Counted from the first letter of the stretch, positions 44,640 through 57,696 are shown. The stretch: DNA of 64,000 nucleotides from Notolepis coatsorum (GCA_963971535.1 OZ020585.1:23248005-23312004); one strand, 5' to 3'. Translations and numbers: made by a program. Notes: generated by a model from the sequence alone, not told the origin.

Positions 44640-45540
44640 GTCATTTACTGTACGACTGGGTTAGGACATTTGTAGGGGCCAGTTTCGAATTGCAGTCTCC
44701 CGTAGGTGTTTTTTGAGAGTGTTTTTGAAAGTGGGTAGTGATTCACATTCCTTTACAGCTTTGGGTAGGGCGTTCCACATTGATGTGGCATAATTGCGAA
44801 ACGTGTTTAGTCCCTTGTTTGAGCCGAATCTGGGTTTAACATGATTTGTGGAGCTCCCTCTGGTGTTGTGATCGTGGTATTCACTGACCTTTGGGAAGTA
44901 TTTTGACATGTACATGGGTACCTTGGTCGCATAGTGTATCTTGTAGACCAGGCCCATTGCAAGTTGCTGTACTCTGTCGTCTACTCTAAGCCATCCTAGG
45001 TTGTCAAAGTGGGCAGGGGTGAGGTGGGTTCTAGGAGTCAGGTCAAGCAGTAGTCTGACTAGCTTGTTTTGAAATGTTTGTAATTTGTTTTTTAGTGCCT
45101 TTGAGGTGCTTTGGTACCATGAGGTGCAAGAATAGTCGTAGTACCCTTGAATGAGTGCTCCTGCTAGAGTCTTCAGGGTATTCTTGTTTACCAGAGAGGA
45201 GATCCGGTACAAACATCGAGTTCGTTGGTTGACTTTTTTTATTACATTGGATGCCATTTTGTCACAGGAAAGATTAGCCTCTAGGATGGAACCCAGGTAG
45301 GTAATTTCATCTTTCCTTGTGACAATATTGTCACCCACTGTAACTGAGAAGCCGTCGGTCTTGCTGAGTTTGTTATTTGAACCGAAGAGAATGGACTCTG
45401 TTTTGCCCATGTGTAATGATAGTTTGTTGTCGGCGAGCCATATGCAGATTTTGCCTAGTTCCGAGCTGAGGGCTTTTTCAACCTGTAACTTGTTCTTGTC
45501 AGAGACCAGCAGGGCAGTATCTTGAACAACATCAGAATAT
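44640..45540 (-). pseudogene. LINE ORF2 C-terminal fragment
   Basis: The minus-strand frame 45410-44661 (249 codons) continues upstream to about 45530. Motifs are DTALLVSDKNKLQVEKALSS and WLADNKLSLHMGKTESILFG (just after where YADD should be), EITYLGSILEANLSCDKM (thumb) and PKAVKECESLPTFKNTLKKH. The fragment begins immediately downstream of the catalytic motif, so it is 5'-truncated. The remaining 290 codons are free of stops, suggesting a fairly young insertion. Confidence 0.88.
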
Positions 45541-45718
45541 TAACATGAATGAATGGATTGTTTGTCAGAAGCAGCCAAGCAGAATGGTATGATGACAAAC
45601 CCATTAGAGCTTGGCTGCCACTGGGCCGGCACTAAAACAGAGGGTGTGGCTCTGGATGACATCATCTGACTTGGGGAGGAAATATAAGATTGCAATTTTT
45701 TGCAGATTGAGTCTTTAC

Positions 45719-46535
45719 TACAGACTAGAGGAGGGTGAATAGTTACATGCTTTACTACCAGATTAGAGGGTGCATATACATGCTTTTCTACCAGACTAGA
45801 GGGTGAATACATGCTTTACTACCAGATTAGAGGGTGCATATACATGATTTACTACCAGATTAGAGGGTGAATATATGCTTTACTACCAGACTAGAGGGTG
45901 AATACATGCTTTACTACAGACTAGAGGGTGAATACATGCTTTACTACCAGATTAGAGGGTGAATACATGCTTTACTACCAGATCAGAGGGTGAATATATG
46001 CTTTACTACCAGACTAGAGGGTGAATACATGCTTTACTACCAGACTAGAGGGTGAATATATGCTTTACTACCAGACTAGAGGGTGAATACATGATTTACT
46101 ACAGACTAGAGGGTGAATAGATGATTTATTACCAGATTAGAGGGTGGATACATGCTTTACTACAGACTAGAGGGTGAATACATGCTTTACTACAGACTAG
46201 AGGGTGAATACATGATTTACTACCAGATTAGAGCATACATGCTTTACTACAGACGAGAGGGTGAATACATGCTTTACTACCAGACTAGATGGTGAATACA
46301 TGCTTTACTACAGACTAGAGGGTGAATACATGCTTTACTACAGACTAGAGGGTGGATACATGATTTACTACCAGATTAGAGGGTGGATACATGATTTACT
46401 ACCAGATTAGAGGGTGAATCCATGCTTTACTACAGACTAGAGGGTGGATACATGATTTACTACCAGATTAGAGGGTGAATCCATGCTTTACTACAGACTA
46501 GTAGAGGGTGAATACATGCTTTACTACAGATACTT
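45719..46535. repeat. ~30-bp minisatellite
   Basis: About 27 copies of a 30-31 bp unit, AGACTAGAGGGTGAATACAT followed by GCTTTACTACC. Variant positions are CTAG/TTAG, GCTTT/GATTT and presence or absence of the CC before AGA. Confidence 0.96.
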
Positions 46536-47216
46536 TAATGAAACATTAGAGGGGAGCACTTCACATGACATTGATAAATTGCTTCTCTGGCCTGCCACGC
46601 TCAGCTCAATTTGGGACTCGACCTAAAGGTAGATAACCAAAGAAATTACATGAAAGAAGAATGAAAGCAGTGTCATTTACACACAGCCTCACAGGGAAGC
46701 TTGAGATACCCCCCCCCCCCCCCCAAATTTGGAAGGAGGTGATATTGGTCTGTGGTGACTTAATTCCTGCTGCCCAGAAGACAATTTGTGGATGTGTTCC
46801 CAGTGAAGATTAAGGGCTTTTGGAACACCAATGCGGGAGTGTGACAACACCCTGCTGACTTGTGACCGGGGTGCAGAGAGCACGTCGCCTTATCAACAGC
46901 TATACCCAGAGGCATGAGCAGCTCTAGGTGTTCCTGAGGTTGGGTAGCTACACTAGGTCGGCAAAAGGTGGCCTCATATTCCACGTTGGTACGGCTAAAG
47001 GGTGGCATTTTTGGGGCATCACAAAGCTGACTTACCCTTCATTACCTTTTTTACTCCCACACTGTGTGCTTAAGCTGGGGGGATTTAAAAGCCTTGAATT
47101 AGTTTAATGAGAGGAGTCAGACAGATGACTTTAATCTCATGCGGAGACAAAGTCACAGACACTTTCAGCAAATATCATCATAGTGTCCGTGATCCCACAG
47201 TCAAATTCAATACCCA

Positions 47217-47254
<38 letters not shown>

Positions 47255-47384
47255 ACGTGTGCGTGCGAGCACGTGTGTGTGGGGACCAAGGGTGGAAAGT
47301 AACTAATTGTATTTACTCCTTACTGTAATTGAGTGTTTTGAGTTTTCAAAATCAGTATTTAAACTTGAACTGTGAATTCTACTT
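46536..47384. other. No gene recognised; poly-C and GT tract
   Basis: Poly-C at 46709-46724 and (GT)n at 47219-47252. No supported gene. Confidence 0.5.
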
Positions 47385-47890
47385 AATTAAAGGGGCACTT
47401 CAACAAAAGACAATGCTGATTTATTTAGCACATAATCTCACACACATCCACAAACTGTTTTAGACACATTCATTTAGTTTGACAGTTATTGAGAGTAAAT
47501 TGGGATATTATGGCCACCAGTGACGTAATGGGGGACATTGAATTATTGTGTGTTAATTACAGCTCAGTATAATGATGTAGATGAAGAAATAGCAATACCT
47601 TCTCTCATAGGGACTCCTACCTTGTCATTTCATTGAGCTGTAATTAACACAAGTCTGCCATCACTGTAGGCCATCACACATATCAAATTTTTTGACCTAT
47701 TTCTGAATGCCACAACGTTTAGGACATTTCTGAAGAATCCTCCCTTGCGAGATATGGCGGCCTAGACCGTGCCGGGTCACATATTCAAACTCATTGACTC
47801 TGTCAAAATGTATGTATGTGTGCAAAACCATTTTCGATGTGTAGTTTTTGGATGTGTGTGAGATTATGTAAATAAATTAAACATAAACAT
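47385..47890. mobile_element. TTAA-type MITE, copy 2
   Basis: Starts TTAAAGGGGCACTTCA. The interior shares inverted CTCAATGAAA/TTTCATTGAG and GGCCACCAGTGACGT motifs with 24010-24375. The right boundary is not sharp. Confidence 0.5.
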
Positions 47891-47959
47891 CTATTGTGGA
47901 TTTGGATGCTACTGTCAAGAGAGAAAAATATGTAATATGTATGTCTGTACTGTATGTGC

Positions 47960-48301
47960 TGTTTGTGTGTGTGTGTGTGTGTGTGTGGGTGTTGTGTGAG
48001 TGCTCACATCTCAGCAAGCATATGTGCATAAGTATATGCATAATTATGTGTGACGTGTGTGGGTGTGTTTATGGGGGTATTTGCATATGTGCACGGTTGC
48101 AAGCATGAGTTTATGTACACGTGTGTGAGTTTTGTATACTTTCCACTACTGTATGTGCGCTTGAACATACATGCATGCCTATGTGTTTGTAATTCTGTGT
48201 ATGTATGTATGTATGTATGTATGTATGTGTGTGTGTCTGTGTGTAGGCTATGTGTAATTATGTGTGTCTAATTGGAAGGCACACACACACACACACACAC
48301 A
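47960..48301. repeat. (GT)n, (TATG)n and (CA)n microsatellites
   Basis: GT at 47964-47988, TATG at 48198-48227, CA at 48281-48301, with imperfect TG-rich DNA between. The Cys-Val-rich ORFs are artefacts. Confidence 0.9.
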
Positions 48302-48715
48302 ATCGCAATGTGTCTCTTGGTTTTTGCTGATCGACCTGGTTCTCCACAATCCAGTGGGCGCATGGGAGATAAGACAAAAGGATTTACTGTAGCACTGTCC
48401 AAAAAATAAATTTAAAAAAAATGTAGCCACGCAACAGAGTCGCCCACGCGACCCATCTCTTAAAGGCAGCGTCGACACTTTAGCGTTTTCAGTTGTACAA
48501 TCATACATGTATGAGATTATAATTTTGAGAACTGAACCTACTAATGACGATGTCACAACGCTGTGATGTACCTTCGCTCTAATCATGATCACACCTACTT
48601 GTGTGGAGGTGAGGGGAAACACAAACACCATTCTTAAAGATCCCTATCACACTCGGTAAGTATGAAAAACGGCCAACGTCCCCATCTTGGCTAGTATGAC
48701 TACGCCCATCGTGTC

Positions 48716-48946
48716 TTTATACCTGTATCACTGTGACTGTATACAGTACAGTACAACTCTGTACATACATCTGATTAGCACTACACCCAGTAGTACTCAT
48801 TTATATATTTTGTACCCAGTTTAATCACCTGTACATTGTATTGCACTTTACTGTTACATTTGCACTCTGGTTGGATGCCAAACTTCTTTTCGTTGTACTG
48901 TACTTGTGCTGTATAATGACAATACATTTGAATCTAATCTAATCTT
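48716..48946 (+). mobile_element. L2-type LINE 3' end
   Basis: TGCACTTTACTGTTACATTT, GTTGTACTGTACTTG and TAATGACAATACATTTGAAT, followed by CTAAT repeats, form the familiar 3' UTR and tail of fish L2-like LINEs. No coding part. Confidence 0.65.
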
Positions 48947-49782
48947 TTGACAACACTTGTTTTGTTAGAGAGTCATCTGATGTCAAGCCATGACTATGAA
49001 ACACTGCCCACCATCGAGCGTTCATGCTGAAAAGTTGCCGGTTTGATCCGTCTTCAGCCACGCATCTTCAGTCCTCCCCCACGGTCTTCCCCAATTAATT
49101 GATGAGATATTCCATCCATCTAGGGTTCTGTCGGAATGTAGAGCTATTGTACACTTGTTTAAACAAACATATACCACTTACAACACCTTTAAAGGGTTAA
49201 CAATATCACTCCACTGAGCTACAGTCTGTGATGGGTGAAGACCAGGTATGCCTGTATATACCACGTACAATTCTTAGAATCTCTTCTCTATTTGTCGTGA
49301 TTGATGACGTACCCATCGTGTCATGAAATCAACAATATTTCCACATGTGGGGTGCCGTGCCCCTCTCTCTATACAGTGAAGCAAGATGAATTGGAGACAA
49401 ATTGACGCCAGCATATAGTCTGTACATCACTGACATGTTTTAGCAGGCGTGTCAGTGGCAGATGCTTTGATACTGCAGATTTACACACATGCTTCAAAAG
49501 ACTCAACGTGGACATGGAATCGAACAGCTCACATTGTCTGAGCTTCCTGCTGCACGTAGACCTATTTGCATACGGCGGCTGGTATGATTAAGATGAGTGT
49601 CTCTGAAAACACATGGGATCTGATATTAAGCGGTTTGGCTCTCTACACCCCTTCCAGTGGGATGTCTAAGCCATTACATGAGTGCATTATGAGGCATTTT
49701 CATTCTTTATGTTTCTGTTGGGAATGACTTTATGGTTTTTAATGGGATTTGGCTTTATGGAATTATATGCTGTTGTTGGTTC

Positions 49783-49783
<1 letters not shown>
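48947..49783. other. No gene recognised
   Basis: Unique sequence without supported features. Confidence 0.45.
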
Positions 49784-49855
<72 letters not shown>

Positions 49856-49857
<2 letters not shown>

Positions 49858-50682
49858 GGGGTGGGGCGATACATCGATCCAGATCGATATATTGATCTAT
49901 TATCAATTATCAAATAGGATCGATGCAACATAAAAAGATCGATTCATATTGCGATACTCTTATTTTGAAAATCCCCTGGTGAGAATATCCGCTCGGCCCC
50001 AACAACAACAGTAGCTCAGCATGTGTAGACGTTAGACAGCATAGCTCCAGAGTCCGCCTATTTTGCGACCCGAAATAAGTGCCTGTTGTTTTTCCCCCAC
50101 AACGGGTCAAATGCATCTAACATGCTTTGCATCCTCGCCATTCCTTTATGCCCATGTCGCGTTAAAGACTGAAATTAACATTACGTTAGCGTAAGCTAAC
50201 TAAGCTAAGCTGATCAGAGCCATAGAGAGAACAGCATAGGTCCATAGGGACTGGGGAAGGGGGGTGGAGGCATTCTCCCTTTCTGTGTGTGTCTGCGTTT
50301 GGAAAGAGGGGTTTTAGGTTGCGTGTTGTGAGTTCCAAAAATTTTTACTTAAAGTTTAAAGCTTAATATATCAAAACGTGGCACTTTACAGTGAACAGGA
50401 GGTCTATTTGTATTAAAAACAATAAATTGTTTTTCATTTAAATGTATGGAAGTGCTCAAAAATAAAAATGTCAAATGATATTTCCGTTGCCTCTTTTGAG
50501 TTGATGTTGATGTTAATGTTACTGATTGTGTTAAATGGGCATATAATATCGTCTCATATCGATCGCAGGCACCTGAATCGAATCGTATCGTGGCAGACTT
50601 TGTGATATCGGCAAATATTGTATCGTTGTCCAAATAATCGATATAGTACGTTTCGTATTGAAACTGGTGATTCCCACCCCTA
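49856..50682. mobile_element. hAT MITE (TAGGGGTGGGGCGATACATC)
   Basis: 827 bp with ends TAGGGGTGGGGCGAT and TTCCCACCCCTA, flanked by GTGTGTGT. Subterminal regions carry ATCGATC / TATCGT motifs. No transposase. Confidence 0.88.
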
Positions 50683-50696
50683 GTGTGTGTGTGTGT

Positions 50697-52730
50697 TAGT
50701 GATGTGACGATTCATCGATTTGCATCGGTGTGCCGGCATACACGTTCACGATGCAAGTGCACCGGTGGAATAAGTCCGCGTCGGCAAAATGTCAGGCTGA
50801 ACTCGCGATGCATCTTGTTGTAGCGTCTTTGCATCGGTCAAAAACCGATGCATTGATATAATTTCCTCTCATCCACTTATCAGCAGTGCACTGTGACTGC
50901 ACACACACACACACAGCAGATACTATTGCTTTGCTACTATGTTGTGAAGGATCAGATTAAACCGAATATATATATTTATTTATGGATATATATTTAATAG
51001 TATTTGTATATCGTTTGATATCCCTTGTATATTCTTTGTACATATACACTGAATATCCCTTTAGTCTACTACAGCCCATAATAGTTCATTCTCTCATTGG
51101 ACAAGAACCTGGCGCCAGCAGACAGGCCCCTTGAGTCAAGTTCAATAGTGCCGACGAACATGTCCCAACTAGCCCCGGTTCCGCGTAGGAATACGGCTAC
51201 CGAAATACGAATGGTACTATTTGTTCACCGTGCATATAAATAGGGCGCAAGTAAAGTAGAACTTTCTTTTAGTCCATTAGTCCTTTACCCTCCAACCTAG
51301 TAACAGACGTGAAGCCTCACCCACGACCCACGTGTGGTGCAGTATGGCCTATTTTGGCCCCAGAATAGGCATTGAGACCTCGTGTAAATTCATAGCTGAA
51401 TTGTCATAGTTTGGCACTGTACCGTCGAGTGGGACGTATTTCTATTAAGTAATAATAGTCTATTATGTATGGTGCATCGTTCGGTTAAAGTTCTAAAGTG
51501 AGCAGCACCCCCATCGTTCCTCGCGTTATCTAGAGTCTTAACCAGGCTGGGCAGACCACGCGTGGTGCTTTCATCCGAGGAGTTCTGGGCGAGGACGAGT
51601 GGACCTGCACATTGGATTACCTACCCGGACGACTGCTGAGCCTATACGGCATGGAATATCTATTTGCTTTGGGTGCTTTGATTTGTGGAGCGGATAACAG
51701 CCAACGCCAGTGAGTGTTGGAATTACCCCCGAGAGGAGCCCAGGTGAGACGGCGCTCAACCCAGACCGAGGCCGCCTCGCTTCTCCTTCGTTGTGGACCT
51801 ACAGCTACCGTCTACAAGAGGGCCCAAGTGTATTCATCTGTGGATCAAGATCCTGCGGGCACTGTTTTCTGTACCTGAATTCTCCCCAGGAATCGTTGGC
51901 CAGATGGGATGCAGCTGACGGCTCTCCAAACCCCCCCCCCCCCCCCCCTTACTGACTTACAACCAGCAGGACCCCTTTAGTATCCCGCTATAATCATTAA
52001 GTACCATCGCTATAGTTTCCCTAAAGAACCAGGTTGTATACTTGCTTCCTGCGTAACCAGAGATTGGACATTCAGTGTTGATTTGCCTACGAATACTCAT
52101 TTGCCTTACAAGTGCATTCAAATCATAAATGTAATTAAGTGAATGTTGTATATACCTTTTGCTATATTAAACCTTCGACTGTTATATTTGTGTGGACCTG
52201 ATTTCATATGTGGGAAAGTGTTCATCATACTTAGATATCGTGTACTGGATGGCCAGAAGTTAAAGTACATCAAGCGGTAGTGGTTTAATGATACCATACT
52301 TATCAATAGTCAGGGAATTGTACCCCTCAGTTACATACTACATAAGGCGAGAGCCGCGTCACAGTTATCAACAAACAGTGGAAGTCGAGGAGACATGAAT
52401 AGAATTGCTCAACATGCTAACGCTAGTAGCCTCTGGCTAACGCCAGTTAGCCGTTCAGCTAACGCTAAACTAGTGTCTAACTAAAGTGACTCTGCAACAC
52501 AGTAACATTAGTGAGGAGGGGGGGGGGGGTATATTGAAGACGCTTGACAACAGGGGTTCAAAGATAACTTCACATTTATTGGTTATTCATTTCTTAATTA
52601 TATCGCTTCATGCAATCCATCCAGGCTAGCCGGCTGCCTCCGTGTTGTTGACATAATGCTACGGTCGCATTCTAGTGACCTAGTCTAGTGTGTGACATCA
52701 TCAACTGTCGACGGCCGCTCAGACGGGGAG

Positions 52731-52797
<67 letters not shown>

Positions 52798-53088
52798 CTG
52801 TCAAAAGACAGTTTATGCAAAAGTCTTCTTAGGCACCCAAGAGTTTTTAATTATATAAATTGTCTTACAGTAGATTATTTTATTTTTAATAATAATATAA
52901 GCTGCATAAGGAATACAACCAAATCCTCTGTCATACCATAAAATTGTATTATTTATTATTATTATTATTATTTTGCATCATGTTGAATCGCATCGTATCG
53001 CCCCGAATCGCATTATGTTGAATCAAATCGTATCGAATCCTATCGTATCTCAACAGGGGGTGAATCAGTGAGGAGATGCACATCCCTA
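50697..53088. mobile_element. hAT-type element (TAGTGATGTG / GCACATCCCTA)
   Basis: The left TAGTGATGTGACGATTCATC and the right GATGCACATCCCTA are imperfect inverted ends, with GTGTGTGT on both sides. Inner subterminal CGATGCA and GAATCGTATCG motifs fit hAT MITE families. The interior (51100-52400) holds GC-richer unidentified sequence, possibly another insertion, poly-C (51930-51947) and (CT)n (52733-52794). Confidence 0.7.
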
Positions 53089-53112
53089 GTGTGTGTGTGT
53101 GTGTGTGTATGT

Positions 53113-53451
53113 GTGTGTGCGCGTGTTGGGGGTGGGGGGGTGTAGGGTCTGTCTTCCTTTTAAAAACAAGCCATTTCTGGTTAGAGTTAGAGAATCTAAT
53201 AGAATATAGAGTGAACCCAGAAGCAGCCTTAGTTGAATGGGACTTTGCCGTAGTTGTAATTTCAAGAGATGTTAATTTTTTATTTAATTATTTTTGCTTG
53301 AAAATAAATGCAAACCATTTCAATCCCTAAGTGGTGGTTCTCATCTAGCAAGCTGTCATCTAAAATTACGGGGATAATTTGATTCTAAAATTCGAATGAA
53401 CTCTCTTTAACATTTGGAATTGCGGCACAAAATATAACTCACAATTTTAAG
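53113..53451. other. No gene recognised
   Basis: Unique AT-rich DNA. Confidence 0.45.
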
Positions 53452-53908
53452 TGACAACCCTGCTAGAAGAATAGCAACCCTGCTAGAAGAATAACAACCC
53501 TGCTAGAAGAATAACAACCCTGCTAGATGAGTGACGACCCTGCTAGAAGAATAACAACCCTGCTAGAAGAATAACAACCCTGCTAGATGAGTGACAACCC
53601 TGCTAGATAAATAACAACCCTGCTAGATAAATAACAACCCTGCTAGAAGAATAACAACCCTGCTAGAAGAATAACAACCCTGCTAGATAAATAACAACCC
53701 TGCTAGAAGAATAACAACTCTGCTAGATAAATAACAACCCTGCTAGAAGAATAACAACCCTGCTAGAAGAATAACAACCCTGCTAGATAAATAACAACCC
53801 TGCTAGATAAATAACGACCCTTCTAGAAGAATAACAACCCTGCTAGATAAATAACAACCCTGCTAGATAAATAACAACCCTGCTAGAAGAATAACAACCC
53901 TGCTAGAT
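53452..53908. repeat. 20-bp minisatellite (CAACCCTGCTAGAAGAATAA)
   Basis: About 22 strictly 20-bp units. Three unit types differ in the second half: AGAAGAATAA, AGATAAATAA and AGATGAGTGA. There are no unique spacers, so it is not a CRISPR-like array. Confidence 0.97.
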
Positions 53909-54252
53909 GTGTTTGTGTGGGTGTGTGTGGGTGTTTACATGTGTGCAAAAACAATTTACTGTACATTTCAGTCTTCCTCATTATGTGCCTTCCTGCATTA
54001 CATCCTTGCATGTTTTCCCTTGCTTGGCAGCGTGACACCAGCAGAGAGGGGGGAGCGTCATCTGTGTGTGTGTGTGTGTGTGCTCTTCCACAGTTCAGTC
54101 GCAGGGTGTATTTATTGACATGCCGTGTTATTCACACTGCCGGCAGAATTGACATTCGATGGCATGATTTGAATGACATACATCACTGAAGAAAAAGACA
54201 GGATCTGGAGAGGAGAGGAGCTGGAGAGGAGAAGAGCTGGAGAGTAGAGTCA

Positions 54253-54712
54253 AGTCAAGTCAAGAGTTTTATTTGTCACGGCATACAAGTATACAATGAA
54301 ATGCGGGTGGTCTTGCCCGCAACGATGTGCAATACAGTGGTACAACATATAATAGAATCCAATAAAAACAACATTGTGCAATAAACAGGTAACATGGTGT
54401 GACATCTTGGTATCTGTACATAGTTATTTACAGAGCATATAGGACATGCTAGTTAGCTTTGGTAGTGCAATACACTGTTACTGTTGTTATACTAATTTAA
54501 AGTGGCCTTTCCTTTTGGCCATAAGTGGGTGTGTGCGGCATGAGTGTGTGCCCGCTCGTGTTAAAGTGGCTGCTAGTGTGTGAGCGTGCACAGCGTGCGT
54601 GTCGTGTGTGTGCTCATGTGTGCTTGTGTGTGGATAGTTCAGTGTTCTGTGGCACTCAATGTTCATTGTTCAAGGCTCTGATGGCCTGGGGGAAGAAGCT
54701 GAGCCGGAATGA
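54253..54712 (-). mobile_element. L2-type LINE 3' end, inverted copy
   Basis: The reverse complement shows the end of the coding region (SFFPQAIRA) at about 54690 and a 3' UTR ending AATAAAACTCTTG next to a CAAGT repeat (54253-54268). It lies tail-out next to the plus-strand copy at 54750. Confidence 0.85.
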
Positions 54713-54749
54713 GGAGCGAGCTGGCTGGAATGTGTTTACTGGTCAAAGG

Positions 54750-55572
54750 TTAGGTGGCAGAGAAACCATGGCAAAGGATAAACGGGGCTACCGTGGACAG
54801 GGTGAGCAGCTTCAAGTACCTGGGGGTCCACATCTCAGAGGACCTGACATGGACAACACACATAGACTCAGTCGTAAAAAAGGCGAAGCAGCGCCTCTAC
54901 CACCTGAGACAGTTAAGGAAGTTCAGAGTATCTGGGAAGATACTCCAGTCCTTCTACTCCGGAGCTGTAGAGAGCATCTTGACTGGAAACATCACTGCCT
55001 GGTATGGCAACAGCACGGCACAGGACAAGAAGGCCCTACAGAGAGTGGTGCGCTCAGCCGAGCGTACCACGGGTATTGCACTACCAACCCTGCAGGTCCT
55101 ATACAACAAGAGGTGCAAATCCAGAGCCTGCAGGATAATGAAAGACCCTCACCACCCCAACAACAGCCTGTTCATGCTGCTGCGGTCAGGCAAACGCCTG
55201 CGAGCACCAGTAACGAGGACAGAGAGACTTAGGCTCAGCTTCTTCCCCCAGGCCATCAGAGCCTTGAACACTGAACTCTCCACGCACAAGCACACATGAC
55301 ATGAGCACACACACAACACACACACTGTACAAGCTCACACACTAGCAGCCACTTTAACATGAGCACACACACACTCATGCTGCACACGCTCACACTATGG
55401 ACACTTTACAGAAGGAAAGATCACTTTAAGAATAGTATAGCTTGAGATCGTATAATATGTCGCTCTATTGGTTGGACTCTTATTATTATTACTTGTATTA
55501 TGCACATTGTTGCGGGCGAGACCCCCCGCATTTCACTGTATGCCGTGACAAATAAAACTCTTGTATCTTGTA
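54750..55572 (+). pseudogene. L2-type LINE ORF2 C-terminus with 3' UTR
   Basis: The frame ending at 55299 encodes the RT thumb and C-terminal part of an L2/CR1-group LINE: VSSFKYLGVHISEDLTWTTH, VVKKAKQRLYHLRQLRKF, SFYSGAVESILTGNITAWYG, ERTTGIALPTLQVLYNKRC, NNSLFMLLRSGKRLR and LSFFPQAIRALNTEL, then a stop. The catalytic core is missing. The 3' UTR ends TGACAAATAAAACTCTTG. Confidence 0.9.
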
Positions 55573-56104
55573 AAGATCTAGACCAGCATCTCAATTTGCG
55601 GTCTGGATAAATTCAAGACATTCTCTGATAAGCTCACAGGCAAATGTGGATAGGAAATATTGAAATTTTTTCCATAGTGTAGTATAGTTATTGTGTTGTT
55701 CATTTGGCACTTACATAATACAAATGTGATCATTTCTAAATTCTAGAAAAACCAGACCGATTTTGGTTTTACTTTTTAAAGCCCAAACCGGCCAGTACCG
55801 ATATTTATTTATCTACTGGTAAATCACATTTGCCACTTAAACCGCTACTCTACGGTACATCACCCCTGGCATAGAACACAGCTGGGTTTATCTTAGAGAG
55901 AACAGAGACGACTAGCCGGTCTGCACACATAGGTAGTAGCAGCAGGTGGTCAGTCAGTCAGTCAGTCAGACTTGATCTGAACCCCAATATGTTGGAATAC
56001 CAGGAATGTTGGAACTAGCAGATCCGGAAAGCTCCCCAAAGTATTTAGTTGACAGGGCAAAATCATAATCAAAGCCTTAGGGCCGAATCCACAAAGGGTT
56101 TGCG
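55573..56104. other. No gene recognised
   Basis: Unique DNA with a short GTCA repeat at 55945-55970. Confidence 0.45.
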
Positions 56105-56560
56105 CTAGGGATGCCCCAATCGATCGGCCAGCGATCGGTATCGGCCGATATTCAGTATAAATATGAGATTGGTGAATTCCGATAATGCTTTATTTTTGCC
56201 GATCGATGACACGTGCGAAAAACATGATCCAATTCTCAGCGGAGTTCTCACTCGCTGTCTCTCTTGCTCACAGCTGCTGCTGCTGCACGCCTTGCCCCTC
56301 CCCCTCCCAGACACATGTCAACAAATGCTCCAGCAGAGTCGAGTGCACCTCGAGTGATACTAGCTAACGTTACTGTTTAAACAAGATTACCCAGTCAACT
56401 ATTCACTTTAGTTTAATACATGAGGCATTGTCTAACGTTATCTAGCTGGCTAGCTACTGATAGCTCCTGATATCAACGTCTGATATCATCATTTTGGCAA
56501 TAGTTTTCGCTAGAGTTGTTCCGATACCAATACCAGTATCGGAAATGCCTCCGATGACAG
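56105..56560. mobile_element. Degenerate hAT MITE fragments
   Basis: CTAGGGATGCCCCAATCGATCG at 56105 and TTCCGATACCAATACCAG near 56519 are left and right MITE-type ends from different families. No target duplication is seen. Confidence 0.5.
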
Positions 56561-57696
56561 CATCCTAGCCCTCCCTGCGGTTATAGCTTGCGGCTAGGTC
56601 AAAGCTAATAACATCAACAACCTCGCGCGATGTTTCGACGTCGGCTGGCCCTCATGGCCCCGGCACCAGACACCATTTTTGACAGAAAAAAACAGCAATT
56701 CGAACAAAGTTACTAATCGCTGCTAATTCTATACCGTGGCGGTACAGGCTTAACAGCCCACCAGCCACCCGCCGGGCCGACCCACCTCATGGCGTCGGCC
56801 GGGCGGGGCACTGTTTCAACATGCCAGAGGCAAAGGACTGATGCCACCTGCTTCATAAACACGGAGCACCAGTGGTGGTTGCAACCAGCAACCCCCACTG
56901 TGGTGTGCACCCATGAATGGGTTAATGAATAAATGAACTAACACACCACCAATACACTGTAGAATGGGCTAGCCCATACACACAACGTTAAGGGGATGCG
57001 GACCAGAGAACACCAGTCCCGCATACCATTCATAATATTCACAAAAAGCACACCAGCCCCAGGCCTCAGCCCATTCACCCATGAAAAAGGTAAAGACAGC
57101 CCTCAGCGGGGATCAAAAACAGAAACAGTAACCCAGCATATAGCATAGCGTTAGCCGCGCGCTCCAGGATAACCGGGAAAACAACAACGTTTACCCAGAT
57201 ATCCTGCCCCTTGCGCCAATACACAACTCGGTCGTCTCCCGGGACAACTCGAGCAGCATCACCAACGCCAGCATTGTTATGCCTAGTGGCGCAGATCCTA
57301 CCTGACGAGGAAACTCCAGGACAGGCCCGACGCGGAGATGCATCGAGATGCATCCAGCTGCAGGACCGCAGAACCCATACGAGGCGCCGTTGGAACATGC
57401 CGAGAAGATTCCAGGGGCTGGAAAATCTCCGGCGAAAACCAACATTGTTCAATTTCCCTCTGCATTTCATCACAGCTAGTTACATGGGATGCAAAGCACG
57501 TCCATGATGGAAAACGAAAAAGGGGAAGGGCGAGTATGACCACGCCTGGTGACTTATAGGAGGTCACTGGGGCGGGGCCTGGTCAAGTGCAAGTGTGCTT
57601 TGTTTTTGTTCATGTAGTACAATAGGTACTGGAGATGAGGTATATCTCAATATGGCGAAGAGCGAGACGCGATTGCCAGTACGAGTATATAACCTT
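56561..57696. other. GC-richer DNA, unidentified
   Basis: Overlapping ORFs on both strands (for example 57075-57473 minus) show no recognisable motif. 56983-57010 matches, in reverse, the retroposon 3' region at about 31335-31365 (GGTCnGCATCCCCTTAAC). Confidence 0.4.

Larger units (their letters stand above)
49784..53112. repeat. (GT)n tract split by two hAT elements
   Basis: GT repeats at 49784-49855, 50683-50696 and 53089-53112 are parts of one original tract, now separated by hAT elements at 49856-50682 and 50697-53088. Confidence 0.85.

Noticed and set aside
53452..53908. CRISPR-like array
   Set aside because: Units are contiguous with no unique spacers, in a eukaryotic context: a minisatellite.
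54525..55232. 235-codon ORF spanning the L2 region
   Set aside because: The correct LINE frame is the one ending at 55299; this frame is a shadow across the junction of two inverted copies.
57075..57473. 132-codon minus-strand ORF as a host gene
   Set aside because: No recognisable motif, overlapping ORFs in other frames, no splice or promoter support.
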